The position numbers and the translations under genes are program-made. 64,000 nt of DNA from Bacteroidota bacterium (GTDB lineage: Bacteria > Bacteroidota > Bacteroidia > Chitinophagales > Chitinophagaceae), in assembly GCA_020161535.1 (NCBI GenBank), contig JAIUNW010000010.1:62001-126000 (forward strand), in the 5' to 3' direction. This document shows, piece after piece, positions 7,261 to 15,036 of this stretch. Each line of letters begins with the position of its first letter. Position 1 is the stretch's first letter. A model generated the notes under the pieces. It was not told the origin of the DNA, did not search any database, and was given only the letters and a program-made list of their open reading frames with translations.

Positions 7261-7671
7261 ATGCGCAAATCAAACCGCCGCCAATTCATAACAGAAACCG
7301 GAAAGGTTGCTGTTATGGGTGGACTCGGCACCATCACCAATACTATGGGCGAAAATCCCTTGAAGAAAAAATTCATCCACCATGTTTTTTTCTGGCTGAA
7401 GAACCCGAATAGCGAGGCAGATAAGCAAAAACTTATCGAAGGGCTGCAAACGCTGACCAAGATAAAGGGCATTCGCGCGTTTCAAATTGGCGTGCCGGCG
7501 AATACAAACCGGGAGGTTATCGAACGATCGTATGCTGTATCGGAGCTTTTTGTTTTCGATAACCCCGAAGACCAGGCAGCGTATCAAAACGATCCCATCC
7601 ACCTCAAGTTTGTTGAAAACTGCAGTGCGTTGTGGGAGAAGGTTACCGTGTTTGATACGGTGGAAGTATAA
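7261..7671 (+). CDS. Exported Dabb (stress-responsive alpha/beta barrel) protein
   Basis: The 136-residue protein begins with SNRRQFITETGK and a weakly hydrophobic stretch, resembling a twin-arginine signal. A Dabb domain (about 38-134) follows, with IHHVFFWLKNP at its start. Dabb domains form dimeric ferredoxin-like barrels; some bind or convert polyketides, many are uncharacterised. It has its own promoter-like TAGCTTTTG just upstream. A second exported Dabb protein lies at 49987-50349. Confidence 0.85.
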   Translation: MRKSNRRQFITETGKVAVMGGLGTITNTMGENPLKKKFIHHVFFWLKNPNSEADKQKLIEGLQTLTKIKGIRAFQIGVPANTNREVIERSYAVSELFVFDNPEDQAAYQNDPIHLKFVENCSALWEKVTVFDTVEV

Positions 7672-7694
7672 TTTTTGCGACGGAACAATGATTG

Positions 7695-8426
7695 CTATTG
7701 CAGCTTAGCTGCTGCCGCTTCATCAACGATCCAATGCAGTTCGCCTTTTTCCGGACGAATGGTTTGCGAGGGGTATAAATCAATATTCGTCGGGCCTTGT
7801 AACACTTCGTGCAAGGCCGGTGCTTTTGCCGCGCCAGTAGTAAGAAACAAAACACACGACGATGCATTCGCAATGGGTCGGGTGATCGTTACGCGAAACA
7901 TGTCCTGCTGCTGTAAGTAAAAAGCAGCGCACCAGCGTTTCATTTCATGAACCACTTCGGTGCCGGGGAAAAGTGATAGGGTATGTCCGTCGTCGCCCAT
8001 GCCCAGTAACAGCAAATCAAAACTATGCGGCTGCCCATCGAAATACCGATGCAAAATTCTTTCGTAGGCATGCGCTGATTCAGCGGGATCAGGATAATCT
8101 GTTTGCATCAGGTGGATCTGGTCTTCCGGTACAGGCACATGGTTCAACAAAGTATCATAGGCCATGCGCGCGTTGTTGCGTGTATCGTCGAGCGGCACAT
8201 AACGTTCATCACCCCAGAATATATGCAGTTTCGACCAGTCGATCTGTTCGCGAAACGGAGGTGCTGCCAGTAACTCATGCAATCGTTTGGGTGTTGATCC
8301 GCCCGAAAGGGCAATGCAGAACCGATTCTGCGTTTGCAACACGCTGCGTATGCGATTGGCAGTAAAACTCGCAGCCGTTTGGGCAACAGCTTCGGCGTTA
8401 CTGCAAATATGGATGGAGGGTGCCAT
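7695..8426 (-). CDS. pgl: 6-phosphogluconolactonase
   Basis: The 243-residue DevB-type enzyme hydrolyses 6-phosphoglucono-1,5-lactone to 6-phosphogluconate, the second step of the oxidative pentose phosphate pathway. The sugar-phosphate signatures are ALSGGSTPKRL (about 39-49), IFWGDERYVP (about 68-77) and LLGMGDDGHTLSLFPG (about 138-153). It begins 2 nt after the zwf stop and is last in the operon sugar transporter-gnd-zwf-pgl. Confidence 0.96.
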   Translation of the reverse strand: MAPSIHICSNAEAVAQTAASFTANRIRSVLQTQNRFCIALSGGSTPKRLHELLAAPPFREQIDWSKLHIFWGDERYVPLDDTRNNARMAYDTLLNHVPVPEDQIHLMQTDYPDPAESAHAYERILHRYFDGQPHSFDLLLLGMGDDGHTLSLFPGTEVVHEMKRWCAAFYLQQQDMFRVTITRPIANASSCVLFLTTGAAKAPALHEVLQGPTNIDLYPSQTIRPEKGELHWIVDEAAAAKLQ

Positions 8427-8428
8427 GT

Positions 8429-9946
8429 TTATTCTTTATGTGGTGGGGGAAGGGTAACCCAATTGCGGCCATCGCGGGCGATCAAGGCTTCTGCGTCTTC
8501 CGGCCCCCAGGAGCCCGGCGAATAATTTGGAAAATCAACTGGTGGCCGATCGGTCCAGGCTTCAAGTATCGGCATAATAATACGCCAGGCTGCTGCTACC
8601 TGGTCTTCGCGCATGAAAAGGGTGGCATCGCCTTCCATGACATCCAGCAACAGCGTTTCGTATGCTTCGGGCTCTTCTTCGGTATAAGCATCTTTGTAAC
8701 TGAAGATCATATCCACCGGACTCAAAGACACACCCTGCCCCGGACGTTTCGCCTGGAAGCGGAGGCGGATGTCCATCTCCGGAGCGATGCTGATGGTGAG
8801 TCGGTTCGGTCGCCAGGTATCAGCCGCTTCGGGCGGAAATGCATAATTCGGCGCCGCTTTGAACTGGATGGTGATGATGGTTTCTTTCTCATTCATCCGC
8901 TTGCCGGTACGTACATAAAAGGGTACGTCTTGCCAGCGCCAGTTGTCGATATGAAATTTGACGGCAGCAAAAGTTTCCGTATCGGAATCGGGGGCTACAT
9001 TTTTTTCCTGGCGATAACCCGGTACTTCTTCGGCACGCAACCAGCCGGCACCGTATTGCCCGCGAACCGCGTGATTGTGTACCTGGTCTTTGCTGATTTT
9101 GCGGATGGCATGCAATACATCCACTTTCTTGTTTCGGATCTCGTCTGCATCAAAATTCACCGGCGCCTCCATAGCCACCATGCAGAGTAATTGCAGGATG
9201 TGGTTTTGCACCATATCGCGCAGGGCGCCAGATGATTCATAGAATTCGCCGCGACCCTCTACCCCAACAGTTTCCGTTACCGTTACCTGTATATGATCGA
9301 TGTAGTTTCTGTTCCAGATGGGTTCAAACAACGCGTTGGCGAAACGAAGTGCCAGGATATTCTGGACGGTTTCTTTTCCAAGGTAGTGGTCGATGCGATA
9401 GATCTGTTTCTCATCAAACATGCTGGCCAGCAGCTTGTTTAGTTCGAGGGCACTCTTCAGGTCGTGGCCAAATGGTTTTTCTACCACCACGCGCGTGCAT
9501 TTGGTATCGGCGCAGATATTCAGCGGGCCCAGTTTGGAAACAATACCGGGCACCAGTTGCGGTGCCACCGCGAGGTAGAAAATTACTTGCGGGTGTTCAC
9601 CGTATTCCTGTTCTTTCTGCTGAACGATCTCGAGTATTTTCTGGTATTCCGCTTCGTTTTCGGCATCCATTTGCAGGTAATGGATATGTTCTGCGAATTG
9701 TGCCCAGGCACCGTTTTGGTCATCTTTCCGGCGGCTGAATTTATTGATGCCATTCAACAAGTGGTTGCGGTAACTGTTGTCGTCGTAAGGTCGACGACTG
9801 ATGCCCACAATGTCAAATTTTTCGGGCATCCAGTTATCGATATACAGGTTGAAAAGCGCTGGTGAGAGCTTGCGGTGATTGAGGTCGCCACTTCCGCCGA
9901 AAATGAAAATCAGCGCGGAAGGTGGTCTTTTATGATTCGAAGACAT
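8429..9946 (-). CDS. zwf: Glucose-6-phosphate 1-dehydrogenase
   Basis: The 505-residue enzyme oxidises glucose 6-phosphate to 6-phosphogluconolactone with NAD(P)+. The N-terminal dinucleotide loop FGGSGDL (about 16-22), VEKPFG (about 155) and the active-site signature RIDHYLGKE (about 185) are intact. Its length is normal for bacterial Zwf. It lies 33 nt after gnd and 2 nt before pgl, so the three enzymes of the oxidative branch should be made together. Confidence 0.98.
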   Translation of the reverse strand: MSSNHKRPPSALIFIFGGSGDLNHRKLSPALFNLYIDNWMPEKFDIVGISRRPYDDNSYRNHLLNGINKFSRRKDDQNGAWAQFAEHIHYLQMDAENEAEYQKILEIVQQKEQEYGEHPQVIFYLAVAPQLVPGIVSKLGPLNICADTKCTRVVVEKPFGHDLKSALELNKLLASMFDEKQIYRIDHYLGKETVQNILALRFANALFEPIWNRNYIDHIQVTVTETVGVEGRGEFYESSGALRDMVQNHILQLLCMVAMEAPVNFDADEIRNKKVDVLHAIRKISKDQVHNHAVRGQYGAGWLRAEEVPGYRQEKNVAPDSDTETFAAVKFHIDNWRWQDVPFYVRTGKRMNEKETIITIQFKAAPNYAFPPEAADTWRPNRLTISIAPEMDIRLRFQAKRPGQGVSLSPVDMIFSYKDAYTEEEPEAYETLLLDVMEGDATLFMREDQVAAAWRIIMPILEAWTDRPPVDFPNYSPGSWGPEDAEALIARDGRNWVTLPPPHKE

Positions 9947-9979
9947 TGTTCTGTTTTATCGTTTTGTGTGGCCTGCGTT

Positions 9980-11389
9980 TCAGGTCCACTGGGTATGGAA
10001 TTTTCCTTCTTTATCGATGCGTTCGTAAGTATGCGCACCGAAATAATCACGTTGTGCCTGCAACAGGTTGAGTGGCAAGCGGGCCGTGGTGTATGCATCG
10101 TAGTAAGTGAGTGCGGTCATATGTCCGCCGGCCGGAAAACCATTGGCTGCCGCCAAACCAATCACCTTTCGCAGCGAAGCAATATTTGCTTGCACCAGTG
10201 AGGCGATGGCATCATCGAGCAAGAGGTTGGGCAGCGCGGGATTGCGTAGGTAGGCTTTATAAAAATTTTCGAGCAGGGTAGAACGAATGATGCATCCGCC
10301 GCGCCATACTTTCACGGCGTTCTGCATAGGAATGTCCATGTTTAGTTCAGCCGATGCAGTTTGCATCATGGCCAGGCCCTGTACATAACTCAGTATGATC
10401 GATGTGTACAAAGCTTTTTTGTAATCATCAATCATGGCTTTGAAATCGGCAGCATTGTTCACCGGCTTGTCGTGCAGTTTGCTGGCTTCAACCCGCTGGT
10501 CTTTTATCGCTGAAATATTGCGCATACTCACGGCCATATCGATGGTTGGAATGGCAACGCCGAGGTCCATCGCAATTTGGGTGGTCCATTTGCCCGTGCC
10601 TTTGGCGCCGGCTTTATCGAGAATCATATCCACCAGGTCATTACCGGTTTCAGGGTCTTTGACCTTGAAAATATCTGCGGTGATTTCGATGAGGTAGGAT
10701 TTGAGTTCGGCATCATTCCAGGCGGCAAATGTTTCCTGGAGTTGTTGGTTATTGAGTCCGGCGCCATGGTGAAGCAGGTCGTAGGTTTCGCTGATCAGTT
10801 CCATGATCGCATACTCGATACCGTTGTGAATCATCTTCACGAAATGGCCGGCAGCGCCTTTGCCCATATAATCCACACAGGGCTCGCCGTTTACTTTGGC
10901 GGCGATGGCCTGCAATACGGGCTTGAGGTGTTCCCAGGCTTCGGGGTTGCCGCCGGGCATCATCGACGGGCCGAATCGCGCGCCTTCTTCGCCACCGGAA
11001 ACGCCGATGCCAATAAAATGCAATCCCTTTGGTTGCAGGTACTCGTAGCGGCGAAGGGTATCGGTATAATAGGTATTGCCGCCATCGATGATGATATCGC
11101 CCGGGCTCACGAGTGGCAGGAGGCTTTCAATTACATCATCGACCGGTTTGCCGGCGGGCACCAGGATCATGATGCGGCGCGGGGTGGCCAGTTGATCGAC
11201 CATCTCCTTCAGCGAATTAACGCCTTTGACAATGGTGCCCTTGGTGGCGGCTGCTTCTAGTGCTTTAGTTTTTTCGGGATTGGTGTCGAAGCCGATGGCT
11301 TTGAAGCCGTGGTCGGCTACGTTCAGCAGGAGGTTGCGGCCCATAACACCCAGACCGACCATGCCGAAATCATATAGTTGTTGATCCAT
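9980..11389 (-). CDS. gnd: 6-phosphogluconate dehydrogenase, decarboxylating
   Basis: The 469-residue enzyme converts 6-phosphogluconate to ribulose 5-phosphate and CO2 with reduction of NADP+. Visible features are the Rossmann motif GMVGLGVMGRNL, the GVSGGEEGARFGPS loop, the catalytic segment GKGAAGHFVKMIHNGIEYA (Lys and Asn), and the C-terminal helical dimer domain with CIIRSTLLENF. It is the full length of the long Gnd class. It is second in the operon, 40 nt after the transporter gene. Confidence 0.98.
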   Translation of the reverse strand: MDQQLYDFGMVGLGVMGRNLLLNVADHGFKAIGFDTNPEKTKALEAAATKGTIVKGVNSLKEMVDQLATPRRIMILVPAGKPVDDVIESLLPLVSPGDIIIDGGNTYYTDTLRRYEYLQPKGLHFIGIGVSGGEEGARFGPSMMPGGNPEAWEHLKPVLQAIAAKVNGEPCVDYMGKGAAGHFVKMIHNGIEYAIMELISETYDLLHHGAGLNNQQLQETFAAWNDAELKSYLIEITADIFKVKDPETGNDLVDMILDKAGAKGTGKWTTQIAMDLGVAIPTIDMAVSMRNISAIKDQRVEASKLHDKPVNNAADFKAMIDDYKKALYTSIILSYVQGLAMMQTASAELNMDIPMQNAVKVWRGGCIIRSTLLENFYKAYLRNPALPNLLLDDAIASLVQANIASLRKVIGLAAANGFPAGGHMTALTYYDAYTTARLPLNLLQAQRDYFGAHTYERIDKEGKFHTQWT

Positions 11390-11429
11390 TGTAAATTTGG
11401 CTAGAGGCCAAAGTTACATACAAATCGTT

Positions 11430-12698
11430 TTATGCTTTGCCAGCTTTGTAACCGCTGATGCTGTAATATAATATGTACAGGTAAGCGGGAAAGCTGCAGG
11501 CAAAAAAGGCTGCCTGGGTAGAGAGGCCGGCTTTTTCGTGCAGGTACCCATACAGGGGCGGAATTATCGCACCACCGACAATGGCCATAACCAGGAAGGC
11601 AGAGGCGATGGCGGTGAAGCGTCCGAGTCCGTCGATGGCCAGCGGAAATATGGCAGGCCACATCAGGGCATTGGCCAGTCCCATCAAAATGATCAAGGCA
11701 ATTGCCGTGTATCCGCCGCTAAACAAAATGCCCAAACTCAGCAGCACACCGAGTATGGCAGAATATTTCAGTGCAGCGTGTTGACTCAGGTATTTGGGAA
11801 TGGTGAATACGCCGATGATATAACCAATCAGCATGGCACCGAGGGTCATCGAGGTAAAATTTTTGGTGATCTTCAGGCTCATGCCGAGGGAGGTGCCGAA
11901 GGGGCCAATGGCATCGCCGGCCAACACTTCCACACCTACGTAAAAGAAAAGGCAGAGTACACCCAGCCAGAGATGCGGAAACTGGCCGATGCTTTTTTCA
12001 GCCGTAGCGTTGTTGGTTTTAACCTCTTCAGGTTCGTTGATTTCGGGGAGGGCAGAAAAATAAATCCAGATGGCGAGGGCTGTTAAGGCAATGGCGATAA
12101 CGATATAGGGCGTAACGATGCGTTGGGCGAGTTCTGCCAGCAATTGCTCTTTGGTAGCAGCATCTGTTGTTGTTTTGATATTGTTTTCGATGCCTTCGGC
12201 ATTTTTCAGCACGATGGCACCAAGAATGATGGGGCTTAAAATGCCCGCCGCTTTGTTACAGATGCCCATGATGGAGATGCGTTGGGCCGCGCTTTCAATG
12301 GGACCGAGAATGCTGATATAGGGATTGGAGGCAGTTTGTAAAAGGGCGAGTCCGCTGGCCTGGATAAACAGACCGGTCAGAAAAAGCGGGAAACTGCGAT
12401 CGTTGGCGGCGGGTATAAACAGTATGCTGCCGACCGCCATCACCGCAAGGCCGAGTGCCATGCCTTTTTTGTAGCCCGTTACGCGAAGAATGCGGGCCGA
12501 TGGCAGGGCCAGGAAAAAATAGGCCATGTAAAAAGCCGACGTAACGAAGAAGGCCTGCGTGGTTGTTTTCAGTTCGCACACCAGTTTCAAAAAGGGAATC
12601 AGCGTACTGTTGAGCCAGGTAATGAAGCCGAACGCGAAAAATAAAATACCGATGATCAGGATTGCATACCCCTGGCGGTTAGAGCCTTTTGCCGTCAT
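11430..12698 (-). CDS. Sugar MFS transporter, FucP/GluP family
   Basis: The 422-residue protein has twelve predicted membrane helices. Family signatures are LFFAFGFITWLNSTLIPFLK in helix 1 and LLQTASNPYISILGP near helix 4, which match the fucose/glucose/galactose:H+ symporters. Leading the gnd-zwf-pgl operon, it probably brings in a hexose that is phosphorylated and sent to the oxidative pentose phosphate pathway. The exact sugar cannot be read from sequence. No sugar kinase is in the operon. Confidence 0.92.
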   Translation of the reverse strand: MTAKGSNRQGYAILIIGILFFAFGFITWLNSTLIPFLKLVCELKTTTQAFFVTSAFYMAYFFLALPSARILRVTGYKKGMALGLAVMAVGSILFIPAANDRSFPLFLTGLFIQASGLALLQTASNPYISILGPIESAAQRISIMGICNKAAGILSPIILGAIVLKNAEGIENNIKTTTDAATKEQLLAELAQRIVTPYIVIAIALTALAIWIYFSALPEINEPEEVKTNNATAEKSIGQFPHLWLGVLCLFFYVGVEVLAGDAIGPFGTSLGMSLKITKNFTSMTLGAMLIGYIIGVFTIPKYLSQHAALKYSAILGVLLSLGILFSGGYTAIALIILMGLANALMWPAIFPLAIDGLGRFTAIASAFLVMAIVGGAIIPPLYGYLHEKAGLSTQAAFFACSFPAYLYILYYSISGYKAGKA

Positions 12699-12801
12699 GT
12701 TATTTGGTTATGGTCTCAAAATACGGTTTATGTGGTTTAGTTGACGAAGGAATACACCTCAATCGTTTGCATACTCTATTTTTGACAGATAACTGATTTT
12801 A

Positions 12802-14028
12802 ATGGCAAGTTCAAAAAAGGCAGCACTGGGTTTTATTTTTGTCACCCTGCTGGTAGATGTGATTGGATTGGGCATTATCATTCCGGTGGTGCCGAAGTTG
12901 CTGGAGGGACTGATTCATGGTACCATTAGTGATGCCTCGCGATACAGCGGATGGCTGGGTTTTGCCTATGCCTTTATGCAATTTCTATGCGCACCGATCA
13001 TAGGTAATTTGAGTGATAGATACGGGCGACGGCCCATATTGTTGTTTTCGTTATTGGGGTTTGGTGTCGACTATCTGTTTCTCGCCTTGGCGCCTACCGT
13101 GGGATGGCTTTTTGTGGGTCGTATTATCGCCGGCATGTTTGGCGCGAGCTTTACCACTGCATCGGCCTATATCGCTGACATTAGTACACCTGAAAACCGC
13201 GCACAGAATTTCGGCATGATCGGCGCCGCCTTTGGATTGGGTTTTATCATTGGCCCGGTGTTGGGCGGCGTATTGGGCAGTTATGGGGCGCGGGTTCCAT
13301 TTATTGCTGCGGCAGCCCTGAGTTTGCTGAATGCAGCTTATGGGTTTTTTGTGTTGCCTGAGTCGCTTCCGCCATCGAACAGGCGGGCATTCGATTGGAA
13401 GCGCGCGAATCCGCTGGGGTCGTTGATCCAGTTGAAAAAATATCCGGCGGTAGCCGGTTTAATTGTAACGCTGGTGTTGGTGTATATATCAGCGCATGCG
13501 GTGCAGAGTACCTGGACCTTCATAAATATTTACAAGTTTAAGTGGGATGAAAAAACGATGGGGTTGTCGCTTGGTTTTGTGGGATTGATGGTGGCGATTG
13601 TGCAAGGCGGACTCATTCGGTTGATTATTCCGAAGCTGGGCAATGAGCGCAGTGTATATATCGGGTTGATGTTGTATGGGATTGGCTTTGCCTTATATGC
13701 GGTGGCCACGCAAAGCTGGATGATGTTTGCGTTTACCGTGGTGTATTGTATGGGTGGAATTGCGGGGCCGGCTTTGCAAGGCATTATATCTGCTGCGGTG
13801 CCGGCCAATGAGCAAGGTGAATTGCAGGGCGCGTTGACGAGTTTGATGAGCGCGACGTCGATTATTGGTCCGCCGTTTATGACGAATTTATTTTCTTACT
13901 TCACGAGTGTGCGATCGCCGGTCTTGTTTCCGGGCGCACCATTTGTAGCAGCCGCTTTTATGGTCTTATTGGGATCATGGCTTGCCTACCGGAGTTTGAA
14001 TCCGGGCGTAAAAGCAAAAACAATATAA
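12802..14028 (+). CDS. MFS transporter, TetA/TCR-like
   Basis: The 408-residue, twelve-helix exporter-type protein has the family motif [14 protein letters not shown] between helices 2 and 3 (motif A) and [19 protein letters not shown] in helix 1, resembling TetA-type DHA1 proteins. Many Bacteroidota carry such genes as housekeeping or multidrug exporters, so tetracycline export should not be assumed. A TATTTTTG -7 box lies at 12777-12784. The DUF2809 gene follows after 12 nt. Confidence 0.88.
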   Translation: MASSKKAALGFIFVTLLVDVIGLGIIIPVVPKLLEGLIHGTISDASRYSGWLGFAYAFMQFLCAPIIGNLSDRYGRRPILLFSLLGFGVDYLFLALAPTVGWLFVGRIIAGMFGASFTTASAYIADISTPENRAQNFGMIGAAFGLGFIIGPVLGGVLGSYGARVPFIAAAALSLLNAAYGFFVLPESLPPSNRRAFDWKRANPLGSLIQLKKYPAVAGLIVTLVLVYISAHAVQSTWTFINIYKFKWDEKTMGLSLGFVGLMVAIVQGGLIRLIIPKLGNERSVYIGLMLYGIGFALYAVATQSWMMFAFTVVYCMGGIAGPALQGIISAAVPANEQGELQGALTSLMSATSIIGPPFMTNLFSYFTSVRSPVLFPGAPFVAAAFMVLLGSWLAYRSLNPGVKAKTI

Positions 14029-14040
14029 AAACGAGTAACG

Positions 14041-14439
14041 ATGACAGGTGCTAAGTGGATCTACTTAGTGTTGTTTGTGCTTTTGTTGTTGGCGGAACTG
14101 TGTATTGCATTGTATGTACATGATGGTATTGTGCGCCCCTATATCGGCGACTACCTGGTGGTGGTTATGCTTTACAGTTTGTTACGGGCTTTATTACCGA
14201 TTTCGGTTGTGCGTGCCTGTTGTGCAGTTTTATTGTTGGCGTATCTGATTGAGCTTCTGCAATATCTTCAGTTGTTGCGTTTTTTGGGGCTAGCAGAATC
14301 CCGGCTGGCTCATCTTGTTTTGGGAAGTTCCTTTGCCTGGCTGGATATGCTGGCTTATACGGCCGGGATAGCGACGGTTTGGCTCCTGGAAAAAGGACGC
14401 CAGCGAGCTGTTTCATCGAATCGTGGCTGGTTTTGGTAA
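14041..14439 (+). CDS. DUF2809 family membrane protein
   Basis: This 132-residue protein has about four hydrophobic helices and the family's recognisable segment IELLQYLQLLRFLGL plus WLDMLAYTAG near the end. The function of the family is unknown. It lies 12 nt after the MFS gene and is probably cotranscribed. A Lys/Arg tail suggests a cytoplasmic C terminus. Confidence 0.8.
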   Translation: MTGAKWIYLVLFVLLLLAELCIALYVHDGIVRPYIGDYLVVVMLYSLLRALLPISVVRACCAVLLLAYLIELLQYLQLLRFLGLAESRLAHLVLGSSFAWLDMLAYTAGIATVWLLEKGRQRAVSSNRGWFW

Positions 14440-14603
14440 TTCATTAAGGTTTAATTAATACAAGGCTGGCGTTTTTGGTGTATATTTGCGGCGCTATTGA
14501 GTTATGATCCTTTGGATCGAGTTATTCTGCTACGCATTTTCTGCTAATGAGTTTCTCCCTCCCTGTATCTGGTGCTCATCATTATTTATCATTTTTTTCT
14601 AAC

Positions 14604-14912
14604 ATGAACATTTACGTTTCAAATTTGAGCTTCAACGTTGAAGACGAAGACCTGAGAGAATTTTTCGCTGAGTATGGCGAAGTAACATCTGCCCGTGTTA
14701 TCATGGACAAATTCACCAACAGAAGCCGTGGATTCGGTTTTGTTGAAATGCCCGACACGGCTGCTGCCGAGAAAGCAATTGCTGAACTCGACGGTGGTAT
14801 GGTTGAAGGTCGCGCTATCCGTGTAACTGTTGCCAAGCCAAGAGAAGAGAAGGCTGGTGGTAACGGCGGTGCTCGTCGTTCTTTCAGCAACAGCGGTTCT
14901 AACCGGTGGTAA
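14604..14912 (+). CDS. RRM-type RNA-binding protein
   Basis: The 102-residue protein is a single RNA recognition motif (about 1-78) with RNP2 IYVSNL at the N terminus and RNP1 RGFGFVEM near residue 43. A short Gly/Arg/Ser-rich tail follows. Bacteroidota and cyanobacteria use such small RRM proteins as abundant RNA chaperones, often cold- or stress-linked. An upstream ATG at 14547 is open, but the RNP2 strand starts directly at 14604, so that start is chosen. A TATATTTGC -7-like box near 14481 implies a 5' leader of about 110 nt. Confidence 0.93.
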   Translation: MNIYVSNLSFNVEDEDLREFFAEYGEVTSARVIMDKFTNRSRGFGFVEMPDTAAAEKAIAELDGGMVEGRAIRVTVAKPREEKAGGNGGARRSFSNSGSNRW

Positions 14913-14918
14913 GCAAGA

Positions 14919-14953
14919 GTTTAAGGTTTAAGGTTTAATGTTTAAGGTTTAAG
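14919..14953. repeat. Heptamer repeat GTTTAAG, five units
   Basis: Five head-to-tail copies of GTTTAAG, one with a final T, start seven bases after the RRM stop codon. The array resembles telomere-type short repeats found in intergenic DNA of this phylum. Its distal partner TTAAACCTTAA lies about 50 nt further on. Confidence 0.85.
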
Positions 14954-15023
14954 GTTGCTGCCGCGTGATAGGTTTGTTATGCGAAATGTAACTTGGCTTT
15001 AGATGTTAAACCTTAATTTTTTT
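14940..15023 (+). terminator. Possible terminator built from the heptamer repeat
   Basis: The sequence TTAAACCTTAA (15006-15016) can pair with the GTTTAAG array upstream and is followed by a run of T residues to about 15023. It lies between the convergent RRM and TonB-plug genes, where a terminator is expected. The large loop makes it uncertain. Confidence 0.4.
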
Positions 15024-15036
15024 GGGTTGTAGGTCG

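Noticed and set aside
12802..14028. Tetracycline resistance gene
   Set aside because: TetA-like sequence features are shared by many housekeeping exporters. Nothing here shows drug specificity or mobility.
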